This document shows, in pieces, positions 16,141-24,449 of a DNA stretch of 64,000 nt. How positions within the stretch are numbered: position 1 is the first letter of the stretch; each line of letters begins with the position of its first letter. The position numbers and the translations under genes were made by a program. The notes below the pieces were generated by a model. It saw only the letters and a program-made list of their open reading frames with translations, was not told where the DNA came from and did no database searches. Source of the DNA: Acidobacteriota bacterium (GTDB lineage: Bacteria; Acidobacteriota; Polarisedimenticolia; J045); NCBI GenBank assembly GCA_017994815.1, contig JAGOJY010000003.1:1-64000 (forward strand), in the 5' to 3' direction.

Positions 16141-16174
16141 GACGCCCCGGATCGGCGAGCCGGGGAGATGAAAG

Positions 16175-17836
16175 TCAACCGGGCGTCCACGTGCGCCAGC
16201 CGCGCTCGCGGATCGCCGCGTCCACGAACTGGTTCGGCGTCAGGTACAGCGCGAGCACCCGGAACCCGTCGCCGATCGGTATCTCGACCAGCTTCACCGT
16301 GCGCGGAACGTCCTCGGGCCGCGCATCGAACAGGCGGAAGTTGGGTAGCCCGAAATTGCGGGCGAGGTCCAGCGGTTGGCCGGGGGCGACGACGAGCGGG
16401 TGGGCGATGACGAGGTTCACCCCGCGTGCGAGCAGGTAGTGGAACGGCGCGGTCCGCTCGTGCCCGGGCTGCGACTTGAACGGGATCCCGTTGCGCGCGA
16501 TCCAGGGGTCGTTCAGCCCCAGCATGTCGATCGTCCGCGCCCGCGAGTAGTACGGGATCGCGCCGGCGGCAGTTACGGCGATCGTCACCCGGTCCTCGTG
16601 GCCAGCGAACGCGCCCTGCAGGGTCTGGCCGATCGCCACCCAGCGGTCCACGGACAGGTGCTCCTCGAGGTCGGCCACCGACTCGATGCCGTTCTCGTAG
16701 CGGAACGTCGCCTGGTGACGCCACGACCCGGCGAGCGCCAGCACCAGCATGGCGGCGCCCAGCGCCAACTGCACTCGTCGATCGGCCAGGCGGCGGGCCG
16801 GCCAGAGCACGCACAGCGTCCAGGCCGGCAGCAGCGGGGTCATCATCCGGAATTCCATGAAATCCCCGCCGACCGCGACGATGTACAGCATCCACAGGCC
16901 GCACGCGGCCGCGAGCAGGCGGGTGTCGCGGCAACGGAACAACGCGGCGGCGAAGACCAGCACCCACAGCAGCTGCGGGAACATCCAGTACGATGCGAAG
17001 TACTCGTAGAGGAACAAGAGCCCCTGCTTCGTCGTGGCGCCGAGCGCGCCGCCGGTCTTCGCGTGGAACGTGACCGGCAGCAGCGCGCCGTAGTAGGCCA
17101 GCTTCCACGCGAACCACGCCGCGAGCGGGATCGCTCCCGGGAGAACCAGCGCCAGGGCGCAGCGTGCCCGCTCGCGGGGGCCGGGCTGCCGCAGGACCTG
17201 CAGGACCAGCGCCGCCATCGCCGGCGCGAGCAGAACCACGGAATCGAGCCGTGTCAGGAGCGCCGCGGCCGCCGCAGCCGAGAAGGCGGCCTCCTCCGCC
17301 GGCCGCGGCGCCGGGCGATCGAGCGCGCGCAGCGCCAGAAGCAGCGCGAGGAGCACCGTCGCGGTCTGCAGCGATGTTTCGAGCCCGCCCGTGGCATAGG
17401 TGCTGAAGCTGAAATTCGTCCCGACGATCGTGACGGCGAGCGCGCTCCAGGCGGACGAGGCGAGCACCCGTCGGCCCAGGAGGAACACGAGCACCAGGCT
17501 CGCGGCGAAGCACGCCAGCCCGAGCGCGTGGGACCAGCCGATCACGGGCAGGCCGAGCCGCATTCCGGCGGCCATGAGCATCGTCCAGACAAAATTCGTG
17601 TAGCCCTCGACCCGCTCTCCGGGGTTGAACACGAGCCCTTGGCCTTCGACCAGGTTGCGCGCGTAGCGGTAGGAGATGAACGCATCGTCCTGCACGAAGC
17701 GCCGGCTCCACGCGAGGACGACCAGGAGCGCCACGCCCGCGCCGGCTGCGAGCAGGGCCGGGGCCGGGCGACCCGCGCGCGGACGCGCCGCGCGATCCGT
17801 CGACCGTGTTGCCAAAGACGGCGACAGGTGGGGCAC
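16175..17836 (-). CDS. Polytopic membrane glycosyltransferase, GT39/ArnT-like (GT-C fold)
   Basis: A 553-residue integral membrane protein with about ten hydrophobic helices and a soluble C-terminal domain of about 150 residues. The first external loop has the acidic motif FVQDDAFISYRYARNLVEG and GLVFNPGERVEGYTNF, typical of GT-C enzymes that use polyprenyl-phosphate sugars (the Asp pair is the catalytic site). The C-terminal region contains AAGAIPYYSRARTIDMLGLN, common in this subgroup. Start: GTG at 17836 with GGGGA just upstream, 11 bases after the dimethylarginine hydrolase stop; longer versions would overlap that gene. It probably glycosylates a cell-envelope lipid or protein at the periplasmic face. 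Sugar and acceptor unknown. Confidence 0.78.
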   Translation of the reverse strand: MPHLSPSLATRSTDRAARPRAGRPAPALLAAGAGVALLVVLAWSRRFVQDDAFISYRYARNLVEGQGLVFNPGERVEGYTNFVWTMLMAAGMRLGLPVIGWSHALGLACFAASLVLVFLLGRRVLASSAWSALAVTIVGTNFSFSTYATGGLETSLQTATVLLALLLALRALDRPAPRPAEEAAFSAAAAAALLTRLDSVVLLAPAMAALVLQVLRQPGPRERARCALALVLPGAIPLAAWFAWKLAYYGALLPVTFHAKTGGALGATTKQGLLFLYEYFASYWMFPQLLWVLVFAAALFRCRDTRLLAAACGLWMLYIVAVGGDFMEFRMMTPLLPAWTLCVLWPARRLADRRVQLALGAAMLVLALAGSWRHQATFRYENGIESVADLEEHLSVDRWVAIGQTLQGAFAGHEDRVTIAVTAAGAIPYYSRARTIDMLGLNDPWIARNGIPFKSQPGHERTAPFHYLLARGVNLVIAHPLVVAPGQPLDLARNFGLPNFRLFDARPEDVPRTVKLVEIPIGDGFRVLALYLTPNQFVDAAIRERGWRTWTPG

Positions 17837-17847
17837 GTTTCCCCGGC

Positions 17848-18612
17848 TCAGAACCGCAAGGACAGGCAGGTCAGCCCGCCGTCCATCTTGCGGAACTCGC
17901 TGACGTCGAGCTGCGTCACCGGCAAGCCCAGGCGCTCGAGCGAGCGCAGGACGCGCGGGAAGCCGCGCGGCGCCAGCAGCCGGTCGTTGATCCACAGCGT
18001 GTTGGCCGCGTAGGCCTCGTCGTCCCCGACCGAGACCTGCCCGAAGGGCAGCAGCGCCGGATGGGTGGCGTACTCGTGCGCCACGAGCAGCGTCTGGGAA
18101 CCGAGCATGTTGACGCTCGCCTTCAGGTGCAGCCCGGTCGCGATCTCGACGAAGCGCGAGACGTAGCCGTGCGGGCGCAGGAGATCGGCGAGCTGCCGCG
18201 CGCCCTCGACGTTGGTCCGGGCCGAGACACCGATCAGGACCTCGCGGTCGACGATCAGGACATCGCCGCCGTCCAGGGTGCCGGGCGCCTCGATGCGCGC
18301 GACGGGCCGGAAGCGGGCGAGGACCGGCTCGATGCTGCGCTCTTCACCCTGCCGCGGCGAAGCCCCGGGCCGGGCGATCACCGCCAGCTCCGGCGTCACG
18401 ACCGCCGTGTCCTCGACGAAGCACGCGTCGGGGTACCCCGGCTCGGCCGCCAGCTCGACGACCTCCAAGCCGTGCCCGCGCAGCGCCTCGACGTAGGCCG
18501 CGTGCTGGGCCAGCGCGAGCTCGAGGTCCGGCGCGCCCAGCCCCGCCGTCGTCAGCCCGGCGGCGAAATCGGGCCCGGGTCGCCGCGTCACGGCCTGCGT
18601 GTACCGCGTCAT
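17848..18612 (-). CDS. N(G),N(G)-dimethylarginine dimethylaminohydrolase family
   Basis: A 254-residue guanidine-modifying (pentein) enzyme. It shows substrate-binding blocks YPDACFVEDTAVV, PGTLDGGDVL and IGVSARTN, the catalytic His in GLHLKASVN and the nucleophilic Cys near the C-terminus in MDGGLTCLSLRF. Length and motifs match DDAH, which hydrolyses methylated arginines to citrulline and methylamines. Some relatives act on other guanidines, so substrate is probable, not proven. ATG at 18612 begins at the conserved MTRYTQAVTRRPG; an upstream TTG is less likely. It lies 25 bases after the last di-heme cytochrome gene and 11 before the glycosyltransferase, and may be cotranscribed with both. 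Confidence 0.86.
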   Translation of the reverse strand: MTRYTQAVTRRPGPDFAAGLTTAGLGAPDLELALAQHAAYVEALRGHGLEVVELAAEPGYPDACFVEDTAVVTPELAVIARPGASPRQGEERSIEPVLARFRPVARIEAPGTLDGGDVLIVDREVLIGVSARTNVEGARQLADLLRPHGYVSRFVEIATGLHLKASVNMLGSQTLLVAHEYATHPALLPFGQVSVGDDEAYAANTLWINDRLLAPRGFPRVLRSLERLGLPVTQLDVSEFRKMDGGLTCLSLRF

Positions 18613-18637
18613 GCGCCAGATGTTACCCGCCAAGCGC

Positions 18638-20071
18638 TCAGAGCGTCTTCAGGAACTCGAGCAGCGCCTCTTTGTCGGCCGGCGGCAGGTCCGTGCCGTA
18701 GAGGTGGCCGCCGTTGCCGTCGCCGCGCACCGAGACATCGTGGCGGAAGCCGCGGCGGCGGGCTTCCGGCCCGTCGCTGACGAACCCCACGCGGGCCTGG
18801 TCGAACACGTCGCAGCCGCGCCAGAAGACTGCCGGCCGGCGGGCGGGCGGCTCGAGCAGGTCGGCGAGCGTCGGGACCGAACCGTTGTGCAGGTACGGCG
18901 CGCGCATCCAGAGTCCGTCGAGCGGCGAGGAGAGGTAGCCGTCGCGCTTGCCGACGTCGTCGCGCTCGAATCCGGCCTCCCGCACCTTGGCGTTGAAGAC
19001 GCGCGCGGCCTCGGCGCTCCACGAGTCGAAGCGCTCGCGGTCCGTGCCGATCTCGTCGAGCGGGATGACCTTGTTCGTCCGCGGCTGGCCGGGCTCGTGA
19101 CACGACGCGCAGGCCTGCCAGTAGATCGCGTGGCCGCGCGCCGCGAGCGCCTCGTCCACCGGGAACGGGTAGCGCGGCGGCGGCATGCCGCGCAGGAACT
19201 CGCCGAGGCTCGACAGCCGGCGCTCGAAGGCCGGCCCCGGCCGCACGCCGAGGCCGGTGCTGGAGTCCACGAGCACGGAATGGACCGAGGGCGTCTCGCC
19301 GGCCCAGTTCAGCAGCAGGCCGGGACCCTCGCGCACCTTGAGATTCCACACCGAGGCGAAGTCGCACTGGCCGACCGTGTCGTCCAGCGGCAGGCCGGCG
19401 ACCGCGAACTTCGGCAGGTTGAAAGCGTCGTCGCGCCCGAGGCCCCACGGCGGGGCGTGCGGCCGCTCGATGAAGCGCAGCTTGTCCGCCTGCTCGAGCA
19501 GCGCGCGGCGCGTGAACGGGATGATCACGAAGCGGTACAGCAGCCGGTCCACGAGCGACAGATCGACCTCGCGGCGGATCTCGCGCAGGATCGTGGTGGA
19601 CTCGAACCGCGGGTCGGCGGCGGCGCGGGTCAAAAAGCGTAGCAGCGCCTGGGCGTTCAGCGAGTGCGCGGGCGCGCCCGGCACCACGACCGGTGCCGCC
19701 TCGGGCGACGCGCGGTAGGTCCCCGTGTGGCACAGCGCGCAGTTGTTGCCGACGCGCGGGAAGCCGACCGTCTTCTTGACGAAGCCGACCGGCAGCTCGT
19801 GCCCCTCTTCCCAGACGACGCCGAACGACGCGTAGCCGCCCGGACCCGGCAGCAGGTCGGGGAACACCCGCGGCAGCACGACCCAGATCCAGTACGGCAG
19901 CCCCGCGTCGCGCTCGCCGCCGAGCGAGCCGTACTTGAACTGCTCGACCGGGTCGTCGAACACCTGGTCCGGCCCCTCGCGGAACAACTTGCCCCAGGCG
20001 AGAAGGCCCAGCCCCGCGCCGAGGACGAGGACCGCCGCCGCGACCACGGCGAGCTTGCCGGCCCGGTTCAT
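18638..20071 (-). CDS. Di-haem c-type cytochrome, membrane-anchored (paralogue 2)
   Basis: A 477-residue exported protein with an N-terminal hydrophobic helix (residues 7-26), no good signal cleavage site, and two haem motifs: Cys111-His115 (CALCHTGTYR) and Cys321-His325 (CASCHEPG). The C-terminal half has the LHNGSVPTLADLLEP block found in di-haem cytochrome c peroxidase/RoxA-like proteins. It is a clear paralogue of the next gene upstream: FKYGSxGGERDAGxPYxIW, NxAxCHxGTYR, RLLYRFV and RVGFVS are shared. Its ATG overlaps that gene's stop (TGATG). It likely carries electrons or acts as a peroxidase/oxygenase in the periplasm together with its neighbours. Exact reaction unknown. Confidence 0.85.
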   Translation of the reverse strand: MNRAGKLAVVAAAVLVLGAGLGLLAWGKLFREGPDQVFDDPVEQFKYGSLGGERDAGLPYWIWVVLPRVFPDLLPGPGGYASFGVVWEEGHELPVGFVKKTVGFPRVGNNCALCHTGTYRASPEAAPVVVPGAPAHSLNAQALLRFLTRAAADPRFESTTILREIRREVDLSLVDRLLYRFVIIPFTRRALLEQADKLRFIERPHAPPWGLGRDDAFNLPKFAVAGLPLDDTVGQCDFASVWNLKVREGPGLLLNWAGETPSVHSVLVDSSTGLGVRPGPAFERRLSSLGEFLRGMPPPRYPFPVDEALAARGHAIYWQACASCHEPGQPRTNKVIPLDEIGTDRERFDSWSAEAARVFNAKVREAGFERDDVGKRDGYLSSPLDGLWMRAPYLHNGSVPTLADLLEPPARRPAVFWRGCDVFDQARVGFVSDGPEARRRGFRHDVSVRGDGNGGHLYGTDLPPADKEALLEFLKTL

Positions 20072-21522
20072 CAGAACCCCTTCAGGTACTCGACCAGCGC
20101 GTCCTTGTCGGACGGGTCGAGTTCGGTGCCGTACGCCGGCCCCTCGTGGCCGAAATTGCCGTTGCCCGGCAGCGCCGTGTCGAAGAAGAAGAACTTGCGC
20201 CCACCCTCTTCCGCGACGTTCGACACGAAGCCGACCCGCGCGGGGTCGAGCACGTCGTACCCGCGGTAGAACGTCTTGGGCCGCGCCGCGGACGGCTCGA
20301 GCAGGTCGCGCAGCGTCGGGACCGAGCCGTTGTGCAGGTACGGCCCGCGCAGCCACAGCCCGTCCAGCGGCTGGTTGGCGTAGCCGTCCGTCTTGCGGAA
20401 GTGCCGGAAGCGCTCGTCCGGGTAGCCCGCGTACAGGAGGTTCTGGTTCGCGGCCAGCTCGCGCGTGTAGGAGTCGAGGCGGTGCCGGTCGGTGCCGATC
20501 TCGCCGAGCGGCGTGACCTTGCCGACGTACCGCCCGGAGAAGTCGCTGCCGCTCTGGCCGTGGCACTCCGCGCAGTACGAGCGGTACAGCGCCGCGCCGC
20601 GCGCGGCGAGCGCCGCGTCGATCGGGAACGGGAACGCCGGCGGCCTGGCGATGTCGCGCAGCCACGCCGCGGTCCGCGCCAAGGAAGGCCGGTCGAGCGT
20701 CGGCGGGGTGGCGCCGGTGCCGAACGCCGCGCTGCGGTTGCGCTCCTCGACCGAGGTGTTGTTGCCGTCCCAGTGCAGCTGCATCCCCTCGCGCGGGCCC
20801 TGGTTCCAGATCGACGGGAAATCGCACAGGCCGACCCACTCCTCGGGCGGCAGGTCGTCCATCCGGAAGTTCAGCAGCACCTTTGGCGGGTTGAAGGTGT
20901 CCACGCGCCCCGGGCCGCAGTCCGGCTCGCGGTCCATGAAGCGGAACCGGTGCCGCAGGAACAGCAGCCGCTCGCGCATCAGGTTGACCGCCACGAAGCG
21001 GTACAGCAGCCGGTTGAGCAGGTCGTCGCGCCGGCCGACCTGCTGCAGGATGCGCTCGGCCGAGAACTTCTCGTCCACGACCGCGGCGAACAGGAAACGC
21101 TCGAGCGCCTGCAGGTCGACGGTGTTGGCCGGCATCCCGGTCACGATCTTCCGCGCCGCGCCGGGCCGCTCGCGGTACGTGCCGACGTGGCAGACCGCGC
21201 AGTTGAAGAACACGCGGTCGATCCCCTGCACGTTGCGCTTCGACATGCCGATCGGCAGCTCGCGGCCCGGCTCGAAGACCAGGCCGAGCGAGGCCAGGTC
21301 CCCGCCCGGGAGGTACTCCGGGAACAACTCGGGCAGCGCCTGCCAGATCGCGTAGGGGATCCCGGCGTCACGCTCGCCGCCGGTCGAGCCGTACTTGAAG
21401 TGGTCCTCGTCGCCGTCGTAGACCACCGGCACGTCGCGCGTGAAGCGGGCGGCCAGCAGCACCGCCGGCACGGCGATGACCAGCGCGGCGCCCAGCGCCA
21501 CGCGGCGGGCGGTGCGCGTCAC
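20071..21522 (-). CDS. Di-haem c-type cytochrome, membrane-anchored (paralogue 1)
   Basis: A 483-residue paralogue of the preceding entry. N-terminal helix at residues 8-25; haem motifs at Cys108-His112 (CAVCHVGTYR) and Cys317-His321 (CAECHGQSG). Conserved C-terminal blocks are RKTDGYANQPLDGLWLRGPY, LHNGSVPTLRDLLEP and YDVLDPARVGFVS. Both paralogues share a tryptophan-containing WxQGP/WxLKVREG segment before the second haem. It begins seven bases after the small 163-residue gene and is coupled to the next cytochrome by TGATG. Tandem duplication with sequence divergence suggests two redox partners with different roles rather than redundancy; that is inference. Confidence 0.85.
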   Translation of the reverse strand: MTRTARRVALGAALVIAVPAVLLAARFTRDVPVVYDGDEDHFKYGSTGGERDAGIPYAIWQALPELFPEYLPGGDLASLGLVFEPGRELPIGMSKRNVQGIDRVFFNCAVCHVGTYRERPGAARKIVTGMPANTVDLQALERFLFAAVVDEKFSAERILQQVGRRDDLLNRLLYRFVAVNLMRERLLFLRHRFRFMDREPDCGPGRVDTFNPPKVLLNFRMDDLPPEEWVGLCDFPSIWNQGPREGMQLHWDGNNTSVEERNRSAAFGTGATPPTLDRPSLARTAAWLRDIARPPAFPFPIDAALAARGAALYRSYCAECHGQSGSDFSGRYVGKVTPLGEIGTDRHRLDSYTRELAANQNLLYAGYPDERFRHFRKTDGYANQPLDGLWLRGPYLHNGSVPTLRDLLEPSAARPKTFYRGYDVLDPARVGFVSNVAEEGGRKFFFFDTALPGNGNFGHEGPAYGTELDPSDKDALVEYLKGF

Positions 21523-21529
21523 GCGGCCG

Positions 21530-22021
21530 TCACCGCGGGAACTGCAGCGCGAAGTCGATCAGCCGCATCCGGCCCCACCAGACCTTGCCGAGGTACAGGC
21601 CGGGCGAGATCTCGCGGATCTCGTCGCGGATCTTCCGCGCGAACAGCGAGGTCTTCGAGTAATCGAGCACGATGCAGGGCTTGCCGTCGAGCCAGCTGTC
21701 GGTCAGGTACACGCGCGCGACGACGAGCTGCGTGGACACCGGACCGATCCGGTTCTGCAGCGTCGCGTCGCGCCCGTCGGGGCTGGGCGTGAAGACCTTC
21801 CCCTGCCAGGCGAAGCGGTGGACGAAGCGCGCGATCAGCCGCGTCCAGAACGTGCCGGGCCAGACGATCGCGGCGCCCTCGGCGGTTCCCTCGGGGATCG
21901 GCCCCGGTGCGCTGCGCGAGAACAGCTCGTCCAGCTCGCGCTGCGAGAGCGCGTACAGGTCCGCCGCGCTGAGCCGGGCCTGCGGCGCTGAAGTGTGCGG
22001 TTGTCCGGGTGTGGCGGTCAT
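21530..22021 (-). CDS. Small soluble protein of unknown function within the cytochrome operon
   Basis: A 163-residue protein without signal peptide or membrane helix. It has a proline/serine-rich start and a folded C-terminal part with recognisable blocks FARKIRDEIREISPGLYLGK and VWWGRMRLIDFALQF that suggest a small beta-rich ligand-binding fold. I do not know the family. A good GGAGG stands five bases before the ATG at 22021. It sits between the RoxA-like cytochrome (24 bases upstream) and the first di-haem paralogue (seven bases downstream), so it is very probably cotranscribed. As the only predicted cytosolic member, it may process a product of the periplasmic cytochromes; this is speculation from position. 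Confidence 0.72.
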   Translation of the reverse strand: MTATPGQPHTSAPQARLSAADLYALSQRELDELFSRSAPGPIPEGTAEGAAIVWPGTFWTRLIARFVHRFAWQGKVFTPSPDGRDATLQNRIGPVSTQLVVARVYLTDSWLDGKPCIVLDYSKTSLFARKIRDEIREISPGLYLGKVWWGRMRLIDFALQFPR

Positions 22022-22044
22022 GGCGGCCTCCGTGGGCTGCGGCC

Positions 22045-24195
22045 TCAGAACGTCTTGATGAACTCGATCAGGGCACGCTTGTCGCCGTCGGGCAGGTCGG
22101 CGCCGAACGTGTGCCCGCGGTCCTCGACCAGGTCCGGGCAGGAGCTCGCGGCGTAGAGGTCCGGCGCCAGCTCGTCGCGCAGGAGCTGCCGCGCGGCCTC
22201 GCCGTCGAGCTGCTGCTCCTTGATCCGGCGGAAGACGCGCCGGGCCTTGAGCAGCAGCGCGGCCAGCTTCTTCGGCTCGGTCGCGGGGTCGAGGTTCGCG
22301 ATCAGGTTCACCGGCGTGCCGGCCGGGATGAAACCGATGCGGAAGAAACCGTCCGGGTCGATGTGCGATCCGAGCAGCGTGCGCAGCGGCTCCGGGATCA
22401 CGGTCGCGTTGACCTGCAGGGCGCATTCCTGCTGCGTGCGCCAGATCGACTCGAGCCCGAGGCGCTTTTCCGGCCACAGCAGCTTCTCGATCGCGTCGTT
22501 GAACGCCTCCATGCGCCCGGCGACCGACGGGTCCCCCGTGTACTTGCCGAGCGCGTTGTTGTGCAGGAGCGGCGCCGAGGACCAGACGCTGATCAAAGAC
22601 GGCACGCGGTAGTAGCCGCGGCCGCCGCCGCCGATCGTGTACGGCTCGTTGCGCCCGGTGTACGGGTTGTAGACCTCGATCGGGTCGACCGGCGGCAGCT
22701 CCTTGTAGGTCCGGGAGGAGAAGTTCTGCCAGACGTGCCCGGACATCGCGTTCGTCGCCGCCGCGCGCGCGGCGTTGGTGCCGATCTTCGAGACCGGGTA
22801 GCGCTCCTCGCTGGAGAGAAAGTTGCCCTCGAGGAAGTCCGGCTTCAGCACCTCCTGCTGGAACCACGCCTTCGCCTCCACGCCGGCCGGCGGCCGCTTG
22901 CCGGAGTGGCAGCCGGCGCAGTGGTCCGCGAAGACGAGCTTGCCGCGCTCGAGCACGGCCGGATCGCGCGTCATGTGTTCCGCGCCACCCGGCGCGTCGG
23001 CCAGCCGGTACGGCTTCAGCCGCGAGAAGAAGCGCGCGATGTTCGGCGCCTTCTGCACGGTCGCGCGCCAGTAGACCGAGTTCTCGTTGGCGGTCTTGAT
23101 CGAGAACGGCTCCTGCCCCCGCAGCCCGAGCAGCGCGTTGTGCTGCGCGAGCCAGTGCTGCGAGTACAGGCCGATGTTGACGTAGACCCGCACCGTCGCG
23201 CCGAGCACGCCGACCGAGTCGGCGCCGTCCTTCAGCACGTGCGGGACCTTGTCCCGGGTGTGGGAGGCCGGGAGCAGCACGCTTTCGTCGGCCAGTTCCT
23301 CGTCGTGCGCGACGGCCAGCCGCGCGCCGAGCTCGAAGATCGGGTTGATCGCGTTCGGGTTGTTGATGTGGTCGGTGGCGATGCGCGAAGTGTCCGACGT
23401 CCCGGGCGGCTGGGTCTCCGTCATCTCGTGGAAGAACCCGCCGGGCTTGATCGTCGCGCCGAACACGCGTCCCTCGCGGATGTACTGGTTGCCGATCGCC
23501 GAGGCGAGGTTCTCCCAGCGCGGGTTCTCCGGATCGTCGGGCGGGCGCGACGGGTGGAACGCGATGTGGCACGAACCGCACGACACGCCGACCCGGTACG
23601 GCCGCACGAGGTCCGCGCGCGCGGTGTACGACGGGTCATTGTAGAAGCGCTGGGGGTCCCACTTCTTCGCGGCCTCGGCGTCGAACTCCGGGTTGTCGAA
23701 GATGCGGAAGCCCATCACGCCCGAGGCACGGCCGTAGACCGCGGGATCGATGCTCGCCGGCTCGGCCGTTTCCGGCGCGACCGGCACGTCGAGCCAGAGC
23801 CCGTACTTGTCCGGCTTGTCGGCCTTCCGGTAGCCCGGTTCGTTGATCACGCCGAGTTCGCGGAAGCGGCTGTCGCGCTTGCGCGAGTCGAGCATCATCA
23901 AAAGGTCGAACAGGCCGTAGCCCTCGCGCGCGGCGCGGTCCCAGAACTGCTCGTTGCCGCCGCACCACAGGTTCCACGTGTTGCGGCCCGCGATCTCCTC
24001 CGGCGTCAGCTCGATCCCGCCATCCATGGCCTTGAAGACATCGGCCGTGAGTTCGGGGAAGTCGGACTCGGTGCGACCGCCGCCGTCGTCGAGCAACGAG
24101 GCGTCCCGGTCGAGCCCGCGGTTGCAGCCCGGCCCGCTCGCGGCGAGGACGATCAGCACGAGGATGGGGAGGGACCAGGAGGACGGCGCCCTCAT
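22045..24195 (-). CDS. RoxA-like di-haem c-type cytochrome (rubber-oxygenase/peroxidase superfamily)
   Basis: A 716-residue exported protein. The N-terminus has a hydrophobic segment ending in a Cys (residue 24), possibly a lipoprotein although the lipobox is not canonical. Haem motifs are Cys206-His210 (VGVSCGSCHIAF) and Cys426-His430 (HCAGCHSGKRP). The blocks DDPENPRWENLASAIGNQY, IATDHINNPNAIN and VLKDGADSVGVLGATVRVY are, to my recollection, typical of the RoxA/RoxB family of polyisoprene-cleaving dioxygenases and their uncharacterised relatives; size also fits (RoxA about 680). Whether it is an oxygenase, a peroxidase or an electron carrier cannot be told here. Start ATG at 24195 follows a GAGGAAAG. 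First gene of the cytochrome operon. Confidence 0.8.
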   Translation of the reverse strand: MRAPSSWSLPILVLIVLAASGPGCNRGLDRDASLLDDGGGRTESDFPELTADVFKAMDGGIELTPEEIAGRNTWNLWCGGNEQFWDRAAREGYGLFDLLMMLDSRKRDSRFRELGVINEPGYRKADKPDKYGLWLDVPVAPETAEPASIDPAVYGRASGVMGFRIFDNPEFDAEAAKKWDPQRFYNDPSYTARADLVRPYRVGVSCGSCHIAFHPSRPPDDPENPRWENLASAIGNQYIREGRVFGATIKPGGFFHEMTETQPPGTSDTSRIATDHINNPNAINPIFELGARLAVAHDEELADESVLLPASHTRDKVPHVLKDGADSVGVLGATVRVYVNIGLYSQHWLAQHNALLGLRGQEPFSIKTANENSVYWRATVQKAPNIARFFSRLKPYRLADAPGGAEHMTRDPAVLERGKLVFADHCAGCHSGKRPPAGVEAKAWFQQEVLKPDFLEGNFLSSEERYPVSKIGTNAARAAATNAMSGHVWQNFSSRTYKELPPVDPIEVYNPYTGRNEPYTIGGGGRGYYRVPSLISVWSSAPLLHNNALGKYTGDPSVAGRMEAFNDAIEKLLWPEKRLGLESIWRTQQECALQVNATVIPEPLRTLLGSHIDPDGFFRIGFIPAGTPVNLIANLDPATEPKKLAALLLKARRVFRRIKEQQLDGEAARQLLRDELAPDLYAASSCPDLVEDRGHTFGADLPDGDKRALIEFIKTF

Positions 24196-24449
24196 GGCAG
24201 CCACTTTCCTCGCCGGGCGGCGGCGGAGCACCGGGCAGCGCTGCCCGCCGGACGGCGACTAACCGATTGCGTGGGTTAGGTACGCCAGATCTGCTTTTTT
24301 TTCAAGGGGTTTCGCAACGAAATCAGAACGATTGCGGACCCCGGCGGGCCAAGCCGCGCCAAGACAGCCAACCGGATGCGCCGGATCGCGGTATCTTCCG
24401 GGCAACCGCACAACCGAACGCCCCCCGTGTCCCGAGGGTGGAGGTGTCC
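24196..24449. promoter_or_regulatory. Divergent promoter region between cytochrome operon and propeller gene
   Basis: This 254-base gap serves two divergent genes. It is much less GC-rich between 24256 and 24345 than its surroundings. It holds an inverted repeat ctaacc/ggttag (24259-24264 and 24274-24279), a candidate operator, and a run of eight T at 24295-24302. I could not place a convincing -35/-10 pair for either direction. Confidence 0.4.

Noticed and set aside
17837..17995. N-terminal extension of the GT-C glycosyltransferase back to 17995
   Set aside because: It would overlap the dimethylarginine hydrolase gene, reads as low-complexity Ala/Arg/Pro, and GTG 17836 has its own purine-rich site.
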